Notes: generated by a model from the letters alone, not told the origin. A stretch of DNA of 64,000 bases from G963677445 sp963678275 (GCA_963678275.1 OY782765.1:434001-498000), one strand, 5' to 3'; shown: positions 8,000 through 17,465, counted from the stretch's first letter. Program-made: numbers and translations.

Positions 8000-9058
8000 T
8001 TAAATCAGGCCGTTAATGTTATTCTTCTCAAGATATTCAACAATTTCTTTTACTTTCTGCGATTTATCCCTGGGGCATACAAGAACAGCGTCTCCCGTGT
8101 TTATCACTATGGTTTCATTCATGCCAATCACGGCGGTAAAAACTTTGTCTGAATGAACGTAGCTGTTTTTAGTATCAATGGTCAGTGTATTCCCATGAAT
8201 GGCGTTCCCGTTGATATCTTTTGAGCTGAGCTGATATGCTGTCTCCCAGCTTCCTACATCACTCCAGCCAAAATCACCGGGAACCAGCCAGACTTTATCA
8301 GATTTTTCCATAATGCCATAGTCTATTGAAACAGGAGTTATCCGCTCAAAAATATCAGAAAGAGTTGTATAAAACCGGTCATCCTCACAAATAATATTCA
8401 TATCATTATACAATTCCGGCAGATGTTTTTTTATTTCATCAAGAATTACCGACACCCGCCAGACAAACATTCCCGAATTCCATAAATAATCTCCCGATTT
8501 CAGGTAACCTTTAGCCGTTTCGATATCCGGTTTTTCAACAAAACGGTCAACCTGCCATACTCCATCGTTTTCCGATCCGGATAAAATCTTTATATAACCA
8601 TATCCTGTATTGGGATATTCCGGTTTTATTCCAAATGTAAGAAGTGCGTCATTATTTTCAGCGAAGTCAGTGGCCTTTTCCAGATCTTCGAGGAATTTTT
8701 TTTCATCATTAATAAGATGATCGGCAGGAAGTGTTATCATCACTGAATCACCTGAGCGTTTACTGATAATTTCCGCGGCAAGGTTTATACAGGGAGCCGT
8801 GTTTCTTCCTCTTGGTTCGGCGATAATATTTTCAGCAGGCAGTTCTGGAATCTGTTCCTCTATCAATGCTTTCTGGACCTTATTCGTAACGATTAGAATA
8901 TTTTCATAATCCGCGACAGGGAGGACTCTTTCGACAGTATCCCTGATCATAGAGTTTTTACCAAATATATTAAGCAACTGCTTCGGCATCCTTTTTCTGC
9001 TTCTGGGCCAGAATCTGCTTCCGACTCCTCCCGCCATAATAACAATATATTTTTGCAT
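8000..9058 (-). CDS. Mannose-1-phosphate guanylyltransferase
   Basis: The enzyme transfers GMP from GTP to mannose-1-phosphate to make GDP-mannose for surface polysaccharides. The N-terminal nucleotide-binding loop MAGGVGSRFWPRSRKRMPKQ is diagnostic of the ManC/GMP sugar nucleotidyltransferase group. Further family motifs are EPRGRNTAPCINLAA (about 85-100), DHLI (about 117), FVEKPD (about 175), NSGMFVW (about 195) and DFGWSDVGSW (about 262). At about 352 residues it lacks the C-terminal isomerase domain of bifunctional ManC. The frame opens at a GTG (9070), but the ATG at 9058 is preferred because GAGG lies six bases upstream and the GTG overlaps that site. Confidence 0.95.
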   Translation of the reverse strand: MQKYIVIMAGGVGSRFWPRSRKRMPKQLLNIFGKNSMIRDTVERVLPVADYENILIVTNKVQKALIEEQIPELPAENIIAEPRGRNTAPCINLAAEIISKRSGDSVMITLPADHLINDEKKFLEDLEKATDFAENNDALLTFGIKPEYPNTGYGYIKILSGSENDGVWQVDRFVEKPDIETAKGYLKSGDYLWNSGMFVWRVSVILDEIKKHLPELYNDMNIICEDDRFYTTLSDIFERITPVSIDYGIMEKSDKVWLVPGDFGWSDVGSWETAYQLSSKDINGNAIHGNTLTIDTKNSYVHSDKVFTAVIGMNETIVINTGDAVLVCPRDKSQKVKEIVEYLEKNNINGLI

Positions 9059-9070
9059 CAAAGACCTCAC

Positions 9071-9308
9071 AAATTTTCGTAATTGAATAAAGCGATAATA
9101 AAACGTTTGAGTAAAATGAATCGGAGAATAAAAAACAATAAAAAATATTAAGTATGCAAGATAAGATATTCTGATGAATAACCAGTCTTGGAATAAGATG
9201 AATGCCGGCTTTTACAAAATAGCTGTAAAAAAAATATTTTATGAACCATTAACGAATTCAGGTTGTATACGATAGTTGTAGATATATTATTTAAAATTAG
9301 GTGATAAT
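9071..9308. other. Divergent intergenic region
   Basis: These 238 AT-rich bases separate the divergent guanylyltransferase and copZ-like genes and must hold both promoters. I see no clear operator palindrome or metal-responsive site. Confidence 0.4.
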
Positions 9309-9518
9309 ATGGAAAAAACAATTTATATCGAAGGAATGTCCTGCCAGCATTGTGTTAAAGCCGTTGAAAAGGAGCTTGATAAAGGCGGAGTAGAACAATA
9401 CCATGTTGAAATTGGCAAACTGAGATATGAAGATGGTGTTGAAGGCATCAGCGAAGCTCTCCTAAAGGAACTGATAAGAGAAGCAGGGTATGAACCCCTG
9501 GAGCAGGAATTAATGTGA
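9309..9518 (+). CDS. Copper chaperone, heavy-metal-associated domain (CopZ-like)
   Basis: This 69-residue single HMA domain has the metal-binding motif GMSCQHCVKAVEKEL, with Cys12 and Cys15 as Cu(I) ligands. Proteins of this type carry copper in the cytosol to the exporting P-type ATPase. Its stop codon overlaps the GTG start of the copA-like gene by four bases, so the chaperone and pump are translationally coupled. The residue pattern GMSCQHC is typical of CopZ rather than MerP. A histidine at position 14 is an unremarkable variation. Confidence 0.9.
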   Translation: MEKTIYIEGMSCQHCVKAVEKELDKGGVEQYHVEIGKLRYEDGVEGISEALLKELIREAGYEPLEQELM

Positions 9519-11713
9519 AAAAGTATAAATTTCCGGTTAAAGGTATGACCTGCGCGAGCTGTGTAGCGAGGATTGAAAAGGTTGTCGGTAAAATTGAAGG
9601 GATTGAAGATGTAAGAGCAAACCTGGCAAATTCAACTATCAGTTTCAATTCAGACCAGCCAACTGACAGCCTTGAAGCCGTAAGGAAAGCGGCTGAAGAA
9701 TATGGATATGAAATAATTACCGGGCAAAATGAAACAAAAGATGAGAGAGGCGGGACAGATTTTAAAGTCCTGAAAAATGATTTTTTGTATTCATTATTAT
9801 TTACTTTGCCGGTATTCATTATCAGTATGACTCGTGATATGACCCAGTCATTAAACCGGGAATCTTCTGAATATATTTTTCTGAATTTTGTGATGCTGGT
9901 TCTTACCACCCCGGTTGTTTTTTATTCCGGCCGACGATTTTTTATTATTGCCTGGAAAAATATCATTCATTTTTCTGCAGAGATGAATACACTTGTCGCA
10001 ATAGGGAGCGGGGCGGCGTATATATATAGTTTTGTAGTTACCATCAGTATATTTTTTCATGAAACATCGTTGGCAAAAGATGTTTATTTTGAGACGGCTT
10101 CAGTCATTGTTACCCTGATTCTCCTCGGGAGGATGCTTGAAGAACGATCAAAGTTAAAAACCGGAGAGGCTGTTAAAAAACTTCTGGAACTCAGACCGCA
10201 GAAGGCAAAGGTAATGGTTGACGGCAAAATATCGGAAATAAGGGCTGAGCTTCTCAGGGAAGATATGATGGTGTTGGTAAAACCTGGCGACAGAGTTCCG
10301 GCAGATGGAATAATCGCCAATGGAAAGTCAACTTTAGATGAATCGATGATGACCGGAGAAAGCCTGCCGGTTGAAAAGGAGGTGGGGGATTATGTTACCG
10401 GAGGAACCTTAAACCGTGATGGCTCATTTTTATTCAGGGTATCGGCTACAGGTAAAAAATCGGTGCTCGGGAAAATTATCGAACTTGTGGAGGAAGCGCA
10501 AAGCGCCAAGCCTCCAATCCAGAAAATGGCCGATAAAATCGCTTCTGTTTTTGTTCCGGTGGTTATAGTAATAAGTTTGCTGACATTTTTGTATTGGTTC
10601 TTTATCGGGGGACTGGATGTGGGGCCGGCCCTGGTGAATTTTGTGGCTGTTCTTATCATCGCCTGTCCATGCGCGCTGGGACTTGCCACTCCGACGGCTA
10701 TAATTACCGGCACCGGGCGAGCCGCGTTTTTCGGGTTGCTTGTCAGGGATGGGGAGAGCCTTGAAAAGGCCGCCCGCGTTACACATACAGCTTTTGATAA
10801 AACAGGCACAATTACCACAGGAGCGCATAAAGTTTACAAAATAATTACAAGAAACGAATTTGATGAGGAGGAGGCGCTGAGTCTGGCAGCGTCACTCGAG
10901 CAAAGATCCGGTCATCCCCTCGCCGAGGCAATAGTGGAATATTCACTTTCGAAGGGAATTGTATTATCGGAACCGGATACATTTGAAAATTTAAGCGGCT
11001 TGGGGGTGACCGGCAGAATAGGTGAAAAAATTGTTATAGTCGGCAATATGAAGCTGATGGAAGAAAACGCGGTAACATTCAGTAAATGTGAGGAAATATT
11101 TAATAATGCCGAAGAATCCGGGGCAACAGTTATAGCCGTGGCGATAGACAATCAGGCAGCAGCGCTGATTATTTGTGCTGACTCTTTACGAAAAGGGGTA
11201 AAAAGCGCTGTGAAATTTTTGCAGGAGCTTGGAGTTATACCAATGGTGCTTTCAGGCGATTCAGGCAACGCGGTCCGTTTTATCTCTTCAACGGCGGGAA
11301 TTTATCAAAGTTACGGCTCACTGATGCCGGATGAAAAGGTTGAGACAATCCGGAGGCTTCAGGAGGGTGGAAAAAAAATAATGATGATTGGAGACGGAAT
11401 AAATGACGCGCCTGCCCTCGCTGCCTCAGAAGTGGGTGTGGCAATGGGCAAAGGGATGGATATAGCTCTCGACAGCGCTGATGTTATAATAGCGAATGAG
11501 AATATTGAAAATGTGCCCCGCCTGATTAAGATATCGAGAAAAATTATCGGGATAATAAAACAAAATTTATTCTGGGCGTTTTTCTATAACTCACTCATGA
11601 TTCCCCTTGCGGCGGCAGGTGTTTTAAATCCGATGATTGCGGCAATGGCAATGTCTTTAAGTTCAGTCACTGTTGTTTTGAACTCACTTCGTCTTAAAAA
11701 AGTGAAGATTTAA
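9515..11713 (+). CDS. copA: Copper-exporting P-type ATPase
   Basis: This P1B-type ATPase uses ATP to move Cu(I) out of the cytoplasm. The 732-residue protein carries one N-terminal HMA domain (GMTCASC, Cys13 and Cys16), a pair of N-terminal membrane helices and the actuator loop TGES. The ion-binding CPC motif in ACPCALGLATPTAI (about 384-386) is of the P1B-1 Cu(I) type. The phosphorylation site is DKTGTIT (about 428), the HP signature is RSGHPLAEAI (about 467), and the hinge is GDGINDAPAL (about 626). It starts at GTG, overlapping the copZ stop. It ends four bases inside the convergent M28 peptidase gene. Confidence 0.96.
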   Translation: MKKYKFPVKGMTCASCVARIEKVVGKIEGIEDVRANLANSTISFNSDQPTDSLEAVRKAAEEYGYEIITGQNETKDERGGTDFKVLKNDFLYSLLFTLPVFIISMTRDMTQSLNRESSEYIFLNFVMLVLTTPVVFYSGRRFFIIAWKNIIHFSAEMNTLVAIGSGAAYIYSFVVTISIFFHETSLAKDVYFETASVIVTLILLGRMLEERSKLKTGEAVKKLLELRPQKAKVMVDGKISEIRAELLREDMMVLVKPGDRVPADGIIANGKSTLDESMMTGESLPVEKEVGDYVTGGTLNRDGSFLFRVSATGKKSVLGKIIELVEEAQSAKPPIQKMADKIASVFVPVVIVISLLTFLYWFFIGGLDVGPALVNFVAVLIIACPCALGLATPTAIITGTGRAAFFGLLVRDGESLEKAARVTHTAFDKTGTITTGAHKVYKIITRNEFDEEEALSLAASLEQRSGHPLAEAIVEYSLSKGIVLSEPDTFENLSGLGVTGRIGEKIVIVGNMKLMEENAVTFSKCEEIFNNAEESGATVIAVAIDNQAAALIICADSLRKGVKSAVKFLQELGVIPMVLSGDSGNAVRFISSTAGIYQSYGSLMPDEKVETIRRLQEGGKKIMMIGDGINDAPALAASEVGVAMGKGMDIALDSADVIIANENIENVPRLIKISRKIIGIIKQNLFWAFFYNSLMIPLAAAGVLNPMIAAMAMSLSSVTVVLNSLRLKKVKI

Positions 11714-12882
11714 GTGATTTGTTTATCCGAGTTTTTAAGAAAATCAATCATTACAAGTTTCAGTTTTTCGATTCCTGCCGGGTCAAGGTTTTCAACAGTG
11801 TCATATCGTGTGTGATAAGAGGGGTCCAGGCTGTCGGTGGGAATTCCGATAATACTGGCGGAAGGTATACCGGCTCTCTGAAAACTTGTGGCGTCAGTAG
11901 CGCCGACAGGTGTTGACTTTACAAAATACTCTACCCCGCAGTTTTCAAATGAGGTTTTGAGTTTTTCGAAAAGCTGAGAATTAAATTTTGTCAGCGTCAT
12001 AATTTCCGCCGGCTGAAGAGTAAGAAACTTATCATTTTTAATGCTGTCGAAATTGATCAGAAAACTATTTCCCTTTTTTAATTCTTCTCCATATTTTTTA
12101 ACAAATTCAAGAGAACCTTTCAAGCCTGCCTCTTCACAGGCGAAACTCGCGACAATTATCCGTGTATGTTTTAACCTTTCAACACCACCTTTGCCCCCGG
12201 AAAAAAAACGGCCTGTTTCGGAAGCCAGGGCAACTCCTGATAAATTATCTATCGCTCCGTCAACCACTATTTTACCAAAGGGAAGTATATAGGTGATTTG
12301 AGAAACCGACAAAAGCAGGAAAACTGACCATACAATAAACCAGGCATTAAAGGGTGTGAGTATTCCCCCGGTTATTAAAATTATAAGGTTAAAAATGAGG
12401 AGCAGGGGGATTAGCAGACCTGCCAGGAGAAAGGAAAACATCCCCATAAATTTCCACCTTTTAAACCAAATAAATTCTCTTACACTATCTATATGGCCGG
12501 AAAGGATAACAGTTTGCTTTATTTCCGATTCAGGGTTTATTATGCCGGTGACATTTACAGACCTTTTGAGTGGAAATAAAAAATCGAGCCAGTTGCCATA
12601 TATAACAAAATGGCCTAAAAACAAGATCAGAAGAATAAAGAGGATGAAAGCCGATACCCAGGGGAAAATCAGGAGGAGAAACAGAGATAATATCCAGGTA
12701 AAAGAAAAGTATTTTAATGATGAAAATTTAGCGTCAACGGGATTGCTGAACTCATGCAGGGAGGTATCGTGGCAAAAACCGGCGAGATATTCTCTCATAA
12801 AATATTGCGCTTCTGATTCTTCTCTGCTTCCGGGAGCTCGTCCGCCAAAATTTTTAATTATTTCATTTATCAGCCATAACAT
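11710..12882 (-). CDS. M28-family zinc metallopeptidase with membrane segments
   Basis: Zinc-peptidase ligand motifs are visible: SGHIDSV (His130), DGAIDNLSGVA (Asp212), CEEAGLKGS (Glu-Glu), NFDSIKND and the C-terminal SYHTRYDTVENLD histidine. This is the M28 aminopeptidase pattern. The 390-residue protein is odd in having about four hydrophobic stretches (about 58-72, 74-92, 148-172 and 178-198). The last two fall between the first and second metal ligands, where soluble M28 enzymes usually have only a short loop. It is therefore probably a membrane-embedded or membrane-anchored peptidase. It converges on copA with a four-base overlap. Confidence 0.85.
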   Translation of the reverse strand: MLWLINEIIKNFGGRAPGSREESEAQYFMREYLAGFCHDTSLHEFSNPVDAKFSSLKYFSFTWILSLFLLLIFPWVSAFILFILLILFLGHFVIYGNWLDFLFPLKRSVNVTGIINPESEIKQTVILSGHIDSVREFIWFKRWKFMGMFSFLLAGLLIPLLLIFNLIILITGGILTPFNAWFIVWSVFLLLSVSQITYILPFGKIVVDGAIDNLSGVALASETGRFFSGGKGGVERLKHTRIIVASFACEEAGLKGSLEFVKKYGEELKKGNSFLINFDSIKNDKFLTLQPAEIMTLTKFNSQLFEKLKTSFENCGVEYFVKSTPVGATDATSFQRAGIPSASIIGIPTDSLDPSYHTRYDTVENLDPAGIEKLKLVMIDFLKNSDKQIT

Positions 12883-12980
12883 TATTTAAATCTACTGTTT
12901 TTCGAATAAAAATTTTTTATATCGGTTAAGGTAAAAAAAAATACCCTGTTCTGATAATCTTTTATTGCGATTTATTTTTT

Positions 12981-13004
12981 ATCTCCTTAACTTGGAAAGG
13001 AGAT
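12981..13004. promoter_or_regulatory. 8-bp inverted repeat in a divergent promoter region
   Basis: ATCTCCTT (12981-12988) and AAGGAGAT (12997-13004) form perfect arms around an eight-base spacer, between the divergent M28 peptidase and PsiE-like genes. It could be an operator or a hairpin in the leader of the respiratory cluster. No T-run follows, so it is not an ordinary terminator. Confidence 0.35.
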
Positions 13005-13071
13005 ATGGATATACGATTTTTGAAAAAGAATAAAGATAAAAAGCACTTATTATATTTTATAATTATAAAAG

Positions 13072-13536
13072 ATGATAAAAAAAGTTAATATCGACAGAAT
13101 ATTTAAGACAGGGGAAACACTCATCTATGTAGTTATCGGAATAATGCTTATGATAAGCGCTCTTTTTCTGATATATGAAGAGGTGATAAGTTTCCTTCAA
13201 TATCCCGAAGTTGATGACCATATCAAATGGATAGTTGAAATCATCGCAAAAACACTGCTTCTTTTGATGGTGATTGAAATACTCTATACTGTCAGGGTAT
13301 CACTGAAGGAGCATTCTTTGTGTTCCGAACCCTTTCTTATAGTTGCCATGATCGCGGCAATCCGGAGGATATTAGTTATCAGTGTCGAGACTGCCTATCT
13401 GCCCGACAAATTTACTCCTCATATGATTGAGATTAGTATTCTTGGCGGGTTAATTCTGATATTTGTGGTTTCTATTATTCTTATCAGAAGGCAAAAAGCT
13501 AATTCAAATCTTTCACAACAAAATAACAGGAGTTGA
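13072..13536 (+). CDS. PsiE-like (phosphate-starvation-inducible E) membrane protein
   Basis: The 154-residue protein has four hydrophobic helices (about 17-37, 53-72, 84-104 and 118-142). The pattern GETLIYVVIGIMLMISA followed by LIYEEV and then the loop RVSLKEHSLCSEPFLIVAMIAAIRRILVI is characteristic of the PsiE family of small inner-membrane proteins, whose biochemical role is unknown. It ends four bases before the ATG I assign to the first bd-like subunit, so it likely belongs to the same transcript. No Pho-box-like site is seen upstream. Confidence 0.7.
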   Translation: MIKKVNIDRIFKTGETLIYVVIGIMLMISALFLIYEEVISFLQYPEVDDHIKWIVEIIAKTLLLLMVIEILYTVRVSLKEHSLCSEPFLIVAMIAAIRRILVISVETAYLPDKFTPHMIEISILGGLILIFVVSIILIRRQKANSNLSQQNNRS

Positions 13537-13540
13537 AGGT

Positions 13541-14623
13541 ATGGACCCAGTTAACCTTATTCCGGATGCGGAAGCCATACCCGCCCCGCAGTGGTTATTA
13601 TCAATTCTGGAACAGTTGACCTTTATAATTCATATTCTATTTATCAATGCTGTTCTGGGGGGTGGTTTAATAATACTTTTCAAAAGGATGACCGGCGGGA
13701 ATGAATCAATGACCGACAGCTTTCATGGTGTGGCGGCAAAAAAGCTCCCGGTTTTAATCGCGCTGGGAATCAATTTTGGGGTAGCCCCGCTTTTATTCAT
13801 GCAGGTCACTTTCGGACACCTCTTCTACACAAGCTCGGTGCTGATGGCAGTTTTCTGGATTCTTGTTATTCCTTTTCTCATACTTGCTTACTACGGAGCT
13901 TATATCCACGTTACCAAATATGAGGCATCACCCGCGTTTTCCAAATGGTCGATACTGATTTCCATTATTCTCATTCTTTACATAGGACTGATGCTTGTCG
14001 CTAATAACTCGATGATGGAACAGCCCGCGGGCTGGAACGCCTATTTTGATAACAGGGACGGTACGATTCTCGGGCTTGGAGATTTGAAAATATGGCCGCG
14101 ATATCTGCATTTTGTCGCCGCTTCGGTTGCCGTCGGAGGATTGTTTGTCGCCGGTATCTGGCATTTCAAAAAAAATGCCGAAGATGAGGTAAAAGAAAAG
14201 AATATCAAATCGGGCCTGAAAATATTCGCGATTGCCACCGCAGTTCAGTTTGTGATTGGTTTCTGGTATCTGCTGGCTCAACCTACTGAAATTGTTGTTC
14301 AGTTTATGGGACGCAATCTTATGGCGACTATTATACTTTTCCTTGGAATATTGATGGGAATAGGAGCGATGGTATCGGGATTTTTAGGTAAAATTATACC
14401 CTCGGCAATTCATCTGGTTTTAACAATAGTTTTTATGGCGATTACCAGAATGATGTTAAGGTCTATGTCCCTTACTGATTATTTTGATATGGATTCATTA
14501 GTCCTTACTCCTCAATATGGAGTGCTGGTTCTTTTCCTTCTGATATTTGTTATCGGACTGGCTACAATAGCCTGGATGCTGAAAATATCTTTCAAAAATG
14601 AAAAGGGAGGGGCCGCTATATGA
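13541..14623 (+). CDS. Cytochrome bd-like (CydA-type) membrane subunit
   Basis: This polytopic protein of about 360 residues has eight or nine membrane helices and no c-type haem motif. Likely b-haem histidines sit in hydrophobic helices (FIIHILFINAVLGG, VTFGHLFYTSSV, RYLHFVAASVAVGG). The helix order and its partner gene suggest the cytochrome bd quinol oxidase superfamily, but the classic CydA signature is not obvious, so this is a structural-pattern call. The frame opens at 13463, but the ATG at 13541 has AGGAG eight bases upstream and gives a sensible N-terminus (MDPVNLIPDAEA). It overlaps the fused cytochrome gene by four bases (ATGA), so the two should form one complex. Confidence 0.6.
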   Translation: MDPVNLIPDAEAIPAPQWLLSILEQLTFIIHILFINAVLGGGLIILFKRMTGGNESMTDSFHGVAAKKLPVLIALGINFGVAPLLFMQVTFGHLFYTSSVLMAVFWILVIPFLILAYYGAYIHVTKYEASPAFSKWSILISIILILYIGLMLVANNSMMEQPAGWNAYFDNRDGTILGLGDLKIWPRYLHFVAASVAVGGLFVAGIWHFKKNAEDEVKEKNIKSGLKIFAIATAVQFVIGFWYLLAQPTEIVVQFMGRNLMATIILFLGILMGIGAMVSGFLGKIIPSAIHLVLTIVFMAITRMMLRSMSLTDYFDMDSLVLTPQYGVLVLFLLIFVIGLATIAWMLKISFKNEKGGAAI

Positions 14624-17277
14624 ATTATCCAATTTGGGAACTTGTAAAAATAGGTGGCGGAACGCTGATTGCTCTGATCTCGATTCTTCATGTGTATATT
14701 TCGCATCTCGCAGTTGGAGGAGGTCTTTTTATATGGCTGACCGACAGGAAAGGCTTTGCCGAATCAGATAAAGATATACACGCCTATGTAAAAAAACATA
14801 CATGGTTCTTTTTGCTGCTGACAATGGTATTTGGCGGTGTTACCGGAGTGGGGATCTGGTTTATAATAGCGCTTGTCAGTCCGGCGGCAACTTCCACCCT
14901 TATACATAATTTTGTATTTGGATGGGCCATTGAGTGGGTATTTTTTCTTGGAGAAATAACAGCTTTATTACTTTATTATTACCGTTTTGATAAACTTGAC
15001 AAAAAAGGCAGGATAACGCTGAGTTTCCTTTATTTCCTCTTTGCCTGGCTGAGTCTGGTAATCATAAACGGAATTTTGTCTTTTATGCTAACACCCGGCG
15101 CATGGCTTGAAACCGCCGGATTCTGGGACGGATTTTTTAATCCGACATATTTTCCTTCTCTTGTTTTCCGTACGGCAATGACAATTATGATTGCCGGAAT
15201 ATTCGGTTATGTAACCATTGTATTTAGGAAAGAGAGTGAATTTCGCACCAGAATGATAAAATATTGCAGCAAATGGATAATATATCCGGTTACCGCTTTG
15301 ATACTATTCGCGGTCTGGTATTATTTTGCTATACCCGGAGATATCAGAGAAACAGCCTTTGCTCTAAATCCTCAAACTATTCCATTTACAAATATTTTCA
15401 TTATCGCGACAGTTGTAATTCTTATCGGCGCTGTTCTTCTTATGCTGAAGATGGGTAAAGGAGTGCAGAAAGCCGCTGTATTTGTTGTTTTAATAATAGG
15501 ACTTTTCTGGATTGGGGGATTTGAATACCTAAGGGAAATAGCAAGAAAACCTTTTGTTATAAATGAATATATGTATTCCACATCCATATTGAAAAAAGAT
15601 ATGGAAAAACTCAATACGGAAGGTGTTCTGAAAAACGCGAAATGGTCCGCTGTTAAAGATATTAACAGCAGCAATATAGCAGAAGCCGGAAGAGAACTTT
15701 TTAATATTCAATGTCTTAGCTGCCATACAATTGACGGAATCAGGAATGATATACTGCCCAGAACAAATACTTATACTTTTATGGGTGTAAAATCTCTGAT
15801 AGCCGGGCAGGGAAGAGTAAGAAAATATATGCCCCCGTTTATCGGCGCTCCCGAAGAAATGGATGCGCTGGCGGTATTCATTTCCGGTAAATTAAATGGA
15901 AAAGAGATAATTCCTGAACCTGAACCAATTAAAATTACTCCGGTTTCAGAAGATGTGCCTGAATTTGATAAGAGAAAGGATGATTATGTTCTTCTGGCCT
16001 GGAACGATCTGGGGATGCACTGTATTTCCGACAGCGACCCCTGGTTTGTAATTTTACCCCCGGCAAATACACTTGAGGCTCAATTGATTAAACGGGGAAG
16101 TGTACCAGCAATAGTTACAGAAGGTGTAAAAATAAGATATAAAGTTGAGAAAGGATTTGAAAATCCTTCAAAACATGTCGATTTCTGGAAGTGGGCCAAA
16201 ACACTTTTAGGCGCTGATCTGGAAGAAAATGTCGGAATAGCCGGAAACGGATTATCCGGCGAAATGAAGTTTAATGAAGAGAGAAACAGTTTTATTGTCG
16301 AAGCGATTCCGGTAGCTCCCTATACCGATGAAGGCACATATAATCCTTATCCTCTTTTCACTGTAGAAGCGGTCGATGAAGAAAGCGGTGAAGTTCTGAT
16401 GTCGACAAAGGTTGTCGCCCCTACTTCCACAGAAATGGGATGCCGGAACTGCCATGGCGGACCGTGGAAAAAGGATGGTATATCAGGTCTTTCGGATGAG
16501 ACTGCCGTTAATATCCTTCAGGCTCATGACCGTTTGAGCGGCACTGATCTTTATCAGCAGGCGCTTGACGGAAAACCGATGATGTGCCAGGCATGCCATT
16601 CCGATCCCGCTGTTAAATCGGAAGGGGACGGGGTAAGAAGAAGCCTTTCAGCCTCCATTCATTCGTGGCATGCTAATTACGCATTCTCCAATAACGGCGA
16701 CGCTTGTGTGCTTTGTCATCCATCAACGAAAGAAGGAAATACCCGATGCAACCGCGGGGTGCATTCCCGCCTGGGATTTGACTGTACATCATGCCACGGT
16801 AAATTTTCCGATCATGCGATTGCCCTTTTGAAAGGGGAAGCCAATAAAGCCGGAACTGATCATTTACTATCCACCCTGGTTCCTGTTCAGGCTGAGACTG
16901 TTGAAGAGGTTAACCCCCGCACTCCATGGCTTCAGGAACCTGACTGCCTCGGATGTCATGAGGATTTCGAAAAACCTGGCGATGATCCTGTCGCTTTTAA
17001 TAAATGGACTGAAGGACCGGAAGAACTTTACAGAATCAGAACGGGCAATGCCGAGGTCCGATGTGAAGCATGTCATAATTCTCCTCATGTTATTTATCCC
17101 GCGGTTAATCATTACAGCCAAAACCGGGATAATTTGCAGCCCCTGCAATATAGTGGAAAAACTGTACCGATTGGGGCGGATATGACCTGCGAAACCTGCC
17201 ATAAACAAAAGATGGAGGATAATCTTCATCATGAAAATATTGTGAGAATGTTCCGGAACAGGGATCTTCTTAAATAA
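14620..17277 (+). CDS. Cytochrome bd-like membrane domain fused to an octahaem cytochrome c
   Basis: The 885-residue protein has three parts. Residues 1-310 form about eight membrane helices of CydA-like character (LHVYISHLAVGGG, FGWAIEWVFFLGE, INGILSFMLTPG). Residues about 345-430 are a mono-haem cytochrome c with CLSCH (about 365) and a methionine-rich YMPPFIGAP region. From about 450 a haem-free domain beginning LLAWNDLGMHC leads into seven more CXXCH sites (about 608, 656, 696, 722, 776, 815 and 857), eight in all. The c-type part should lie in the periplasm and take electrons from quinol through the membrane part. No cydB-like gene follows. A terminator lies just downstream. Oxidase versus extracellular or periplasmic electron transfer cannot be decided from sequence. 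Confidence 0.75.
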   Translation: MNYPIWELVKIGGGTLIALISILHVYISHLAVGGGLFIWLTDRKGFAESDKDIHAYVKKHTWFFLLLTMVFGGVTGVGIWFIIALVSPAATSTLIHNFVFGWAIEWVFFLGEITALLLYYYRFDKLDKKGRITLSFLYFLFAWLSLVIINGILSFMLTPGAWLETAGFWDGFFNPTYFPSLVFRTAMTIMIAGIFGYVTIVFRKESEFRTRMIKYCSKWIIYPVTALILFAVWYYFAIPGDIRETAFALNPQTIPFTNIFIIATVVILIGAVLLMLKMGKGVQKAAVFVVLIIGLFWIGGFEYLREIARKPFVINEYMYSTSILKKDMEKLNTEGVLKNAKWSAVKDINSSNIAEAGRELFNIQCLSCHTIDGIRNDILPRTNTYTFMGVKSLIAGQGRVRKYMPPFIGAPEEMDALAVFISGKLNGKEIIPEPEPIKITPVSEDVPEFDKRKDDYVLLAWNDLGMHCISDSDPWFVILPPANTLEAQLIKRGSVPAIVTEGVKIRYKVEKGFENPSKHVDFWKWAKTLLGADLEENVGIAGNGLSGEMKFNEERNSFIVEAIPVAPYTDEGTYNPYPLFTVEAVDEESGEVLMSTKVVAPTSTEMGCRNCHGGPWKKDGISGLSDETAVNILQAHDRLSGTDLYQQALDGKPMMCQACHSDPAVKSEGDGVRRSLSASIHSWHANYAFSNNGDACVLCHPSTKEGNTRCNRGVHSRLGFDCTSCHGKFSDHAIALLKGEANKAGTDHLLSTLVPVQAETVEEVNPRTPWLQEPDCLGCHEDFEKPGDDPVAFNKWTEGPEELYRIRTGNAEVRCEACHNSPHVIYPAVNHYSQNRDNLQPLQYSGKTVPIGADMTCETCHKQKMEDNLHHENIVRMFRNRDLLK

Positions 17278-17301
17278 TTTTCCCTTTTAATTAATTTTTA
17301 A

Positions 17302-17345
17302 CCGGGGATTAGATATCAAGTTATTTAATCCCCGTTTTTTTTTAT
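17302..17345 (+). terminator. Terminator of the bd-like/multihaem cluster
   Basis: CGGGGATTA (17303-17311) pairs with TAATCCCCG (17326-17334) and is followed by a T-run. It lies 25 bp past the stop of the octahaem fusion gene. Confidence 0.85.
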
Positions 17346-17465
17346 AATTTAGTTGATTATGGCTAAAGTTTCTGAGCCGGGTTTAGTGGATACCGGGTCA
17401 ACAGTATAAGAATAAGCCACTAATGCCCGAATAAATAATTTATTAGCAGGAAATCTGTTACAAAA

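Noticed and set aside
12356..12889. 177-residue plus-strand ORF
   Set aside because: It is antisense to the M28 peptidase with clear metal-ligand motifs, and its composition is not protein-like.
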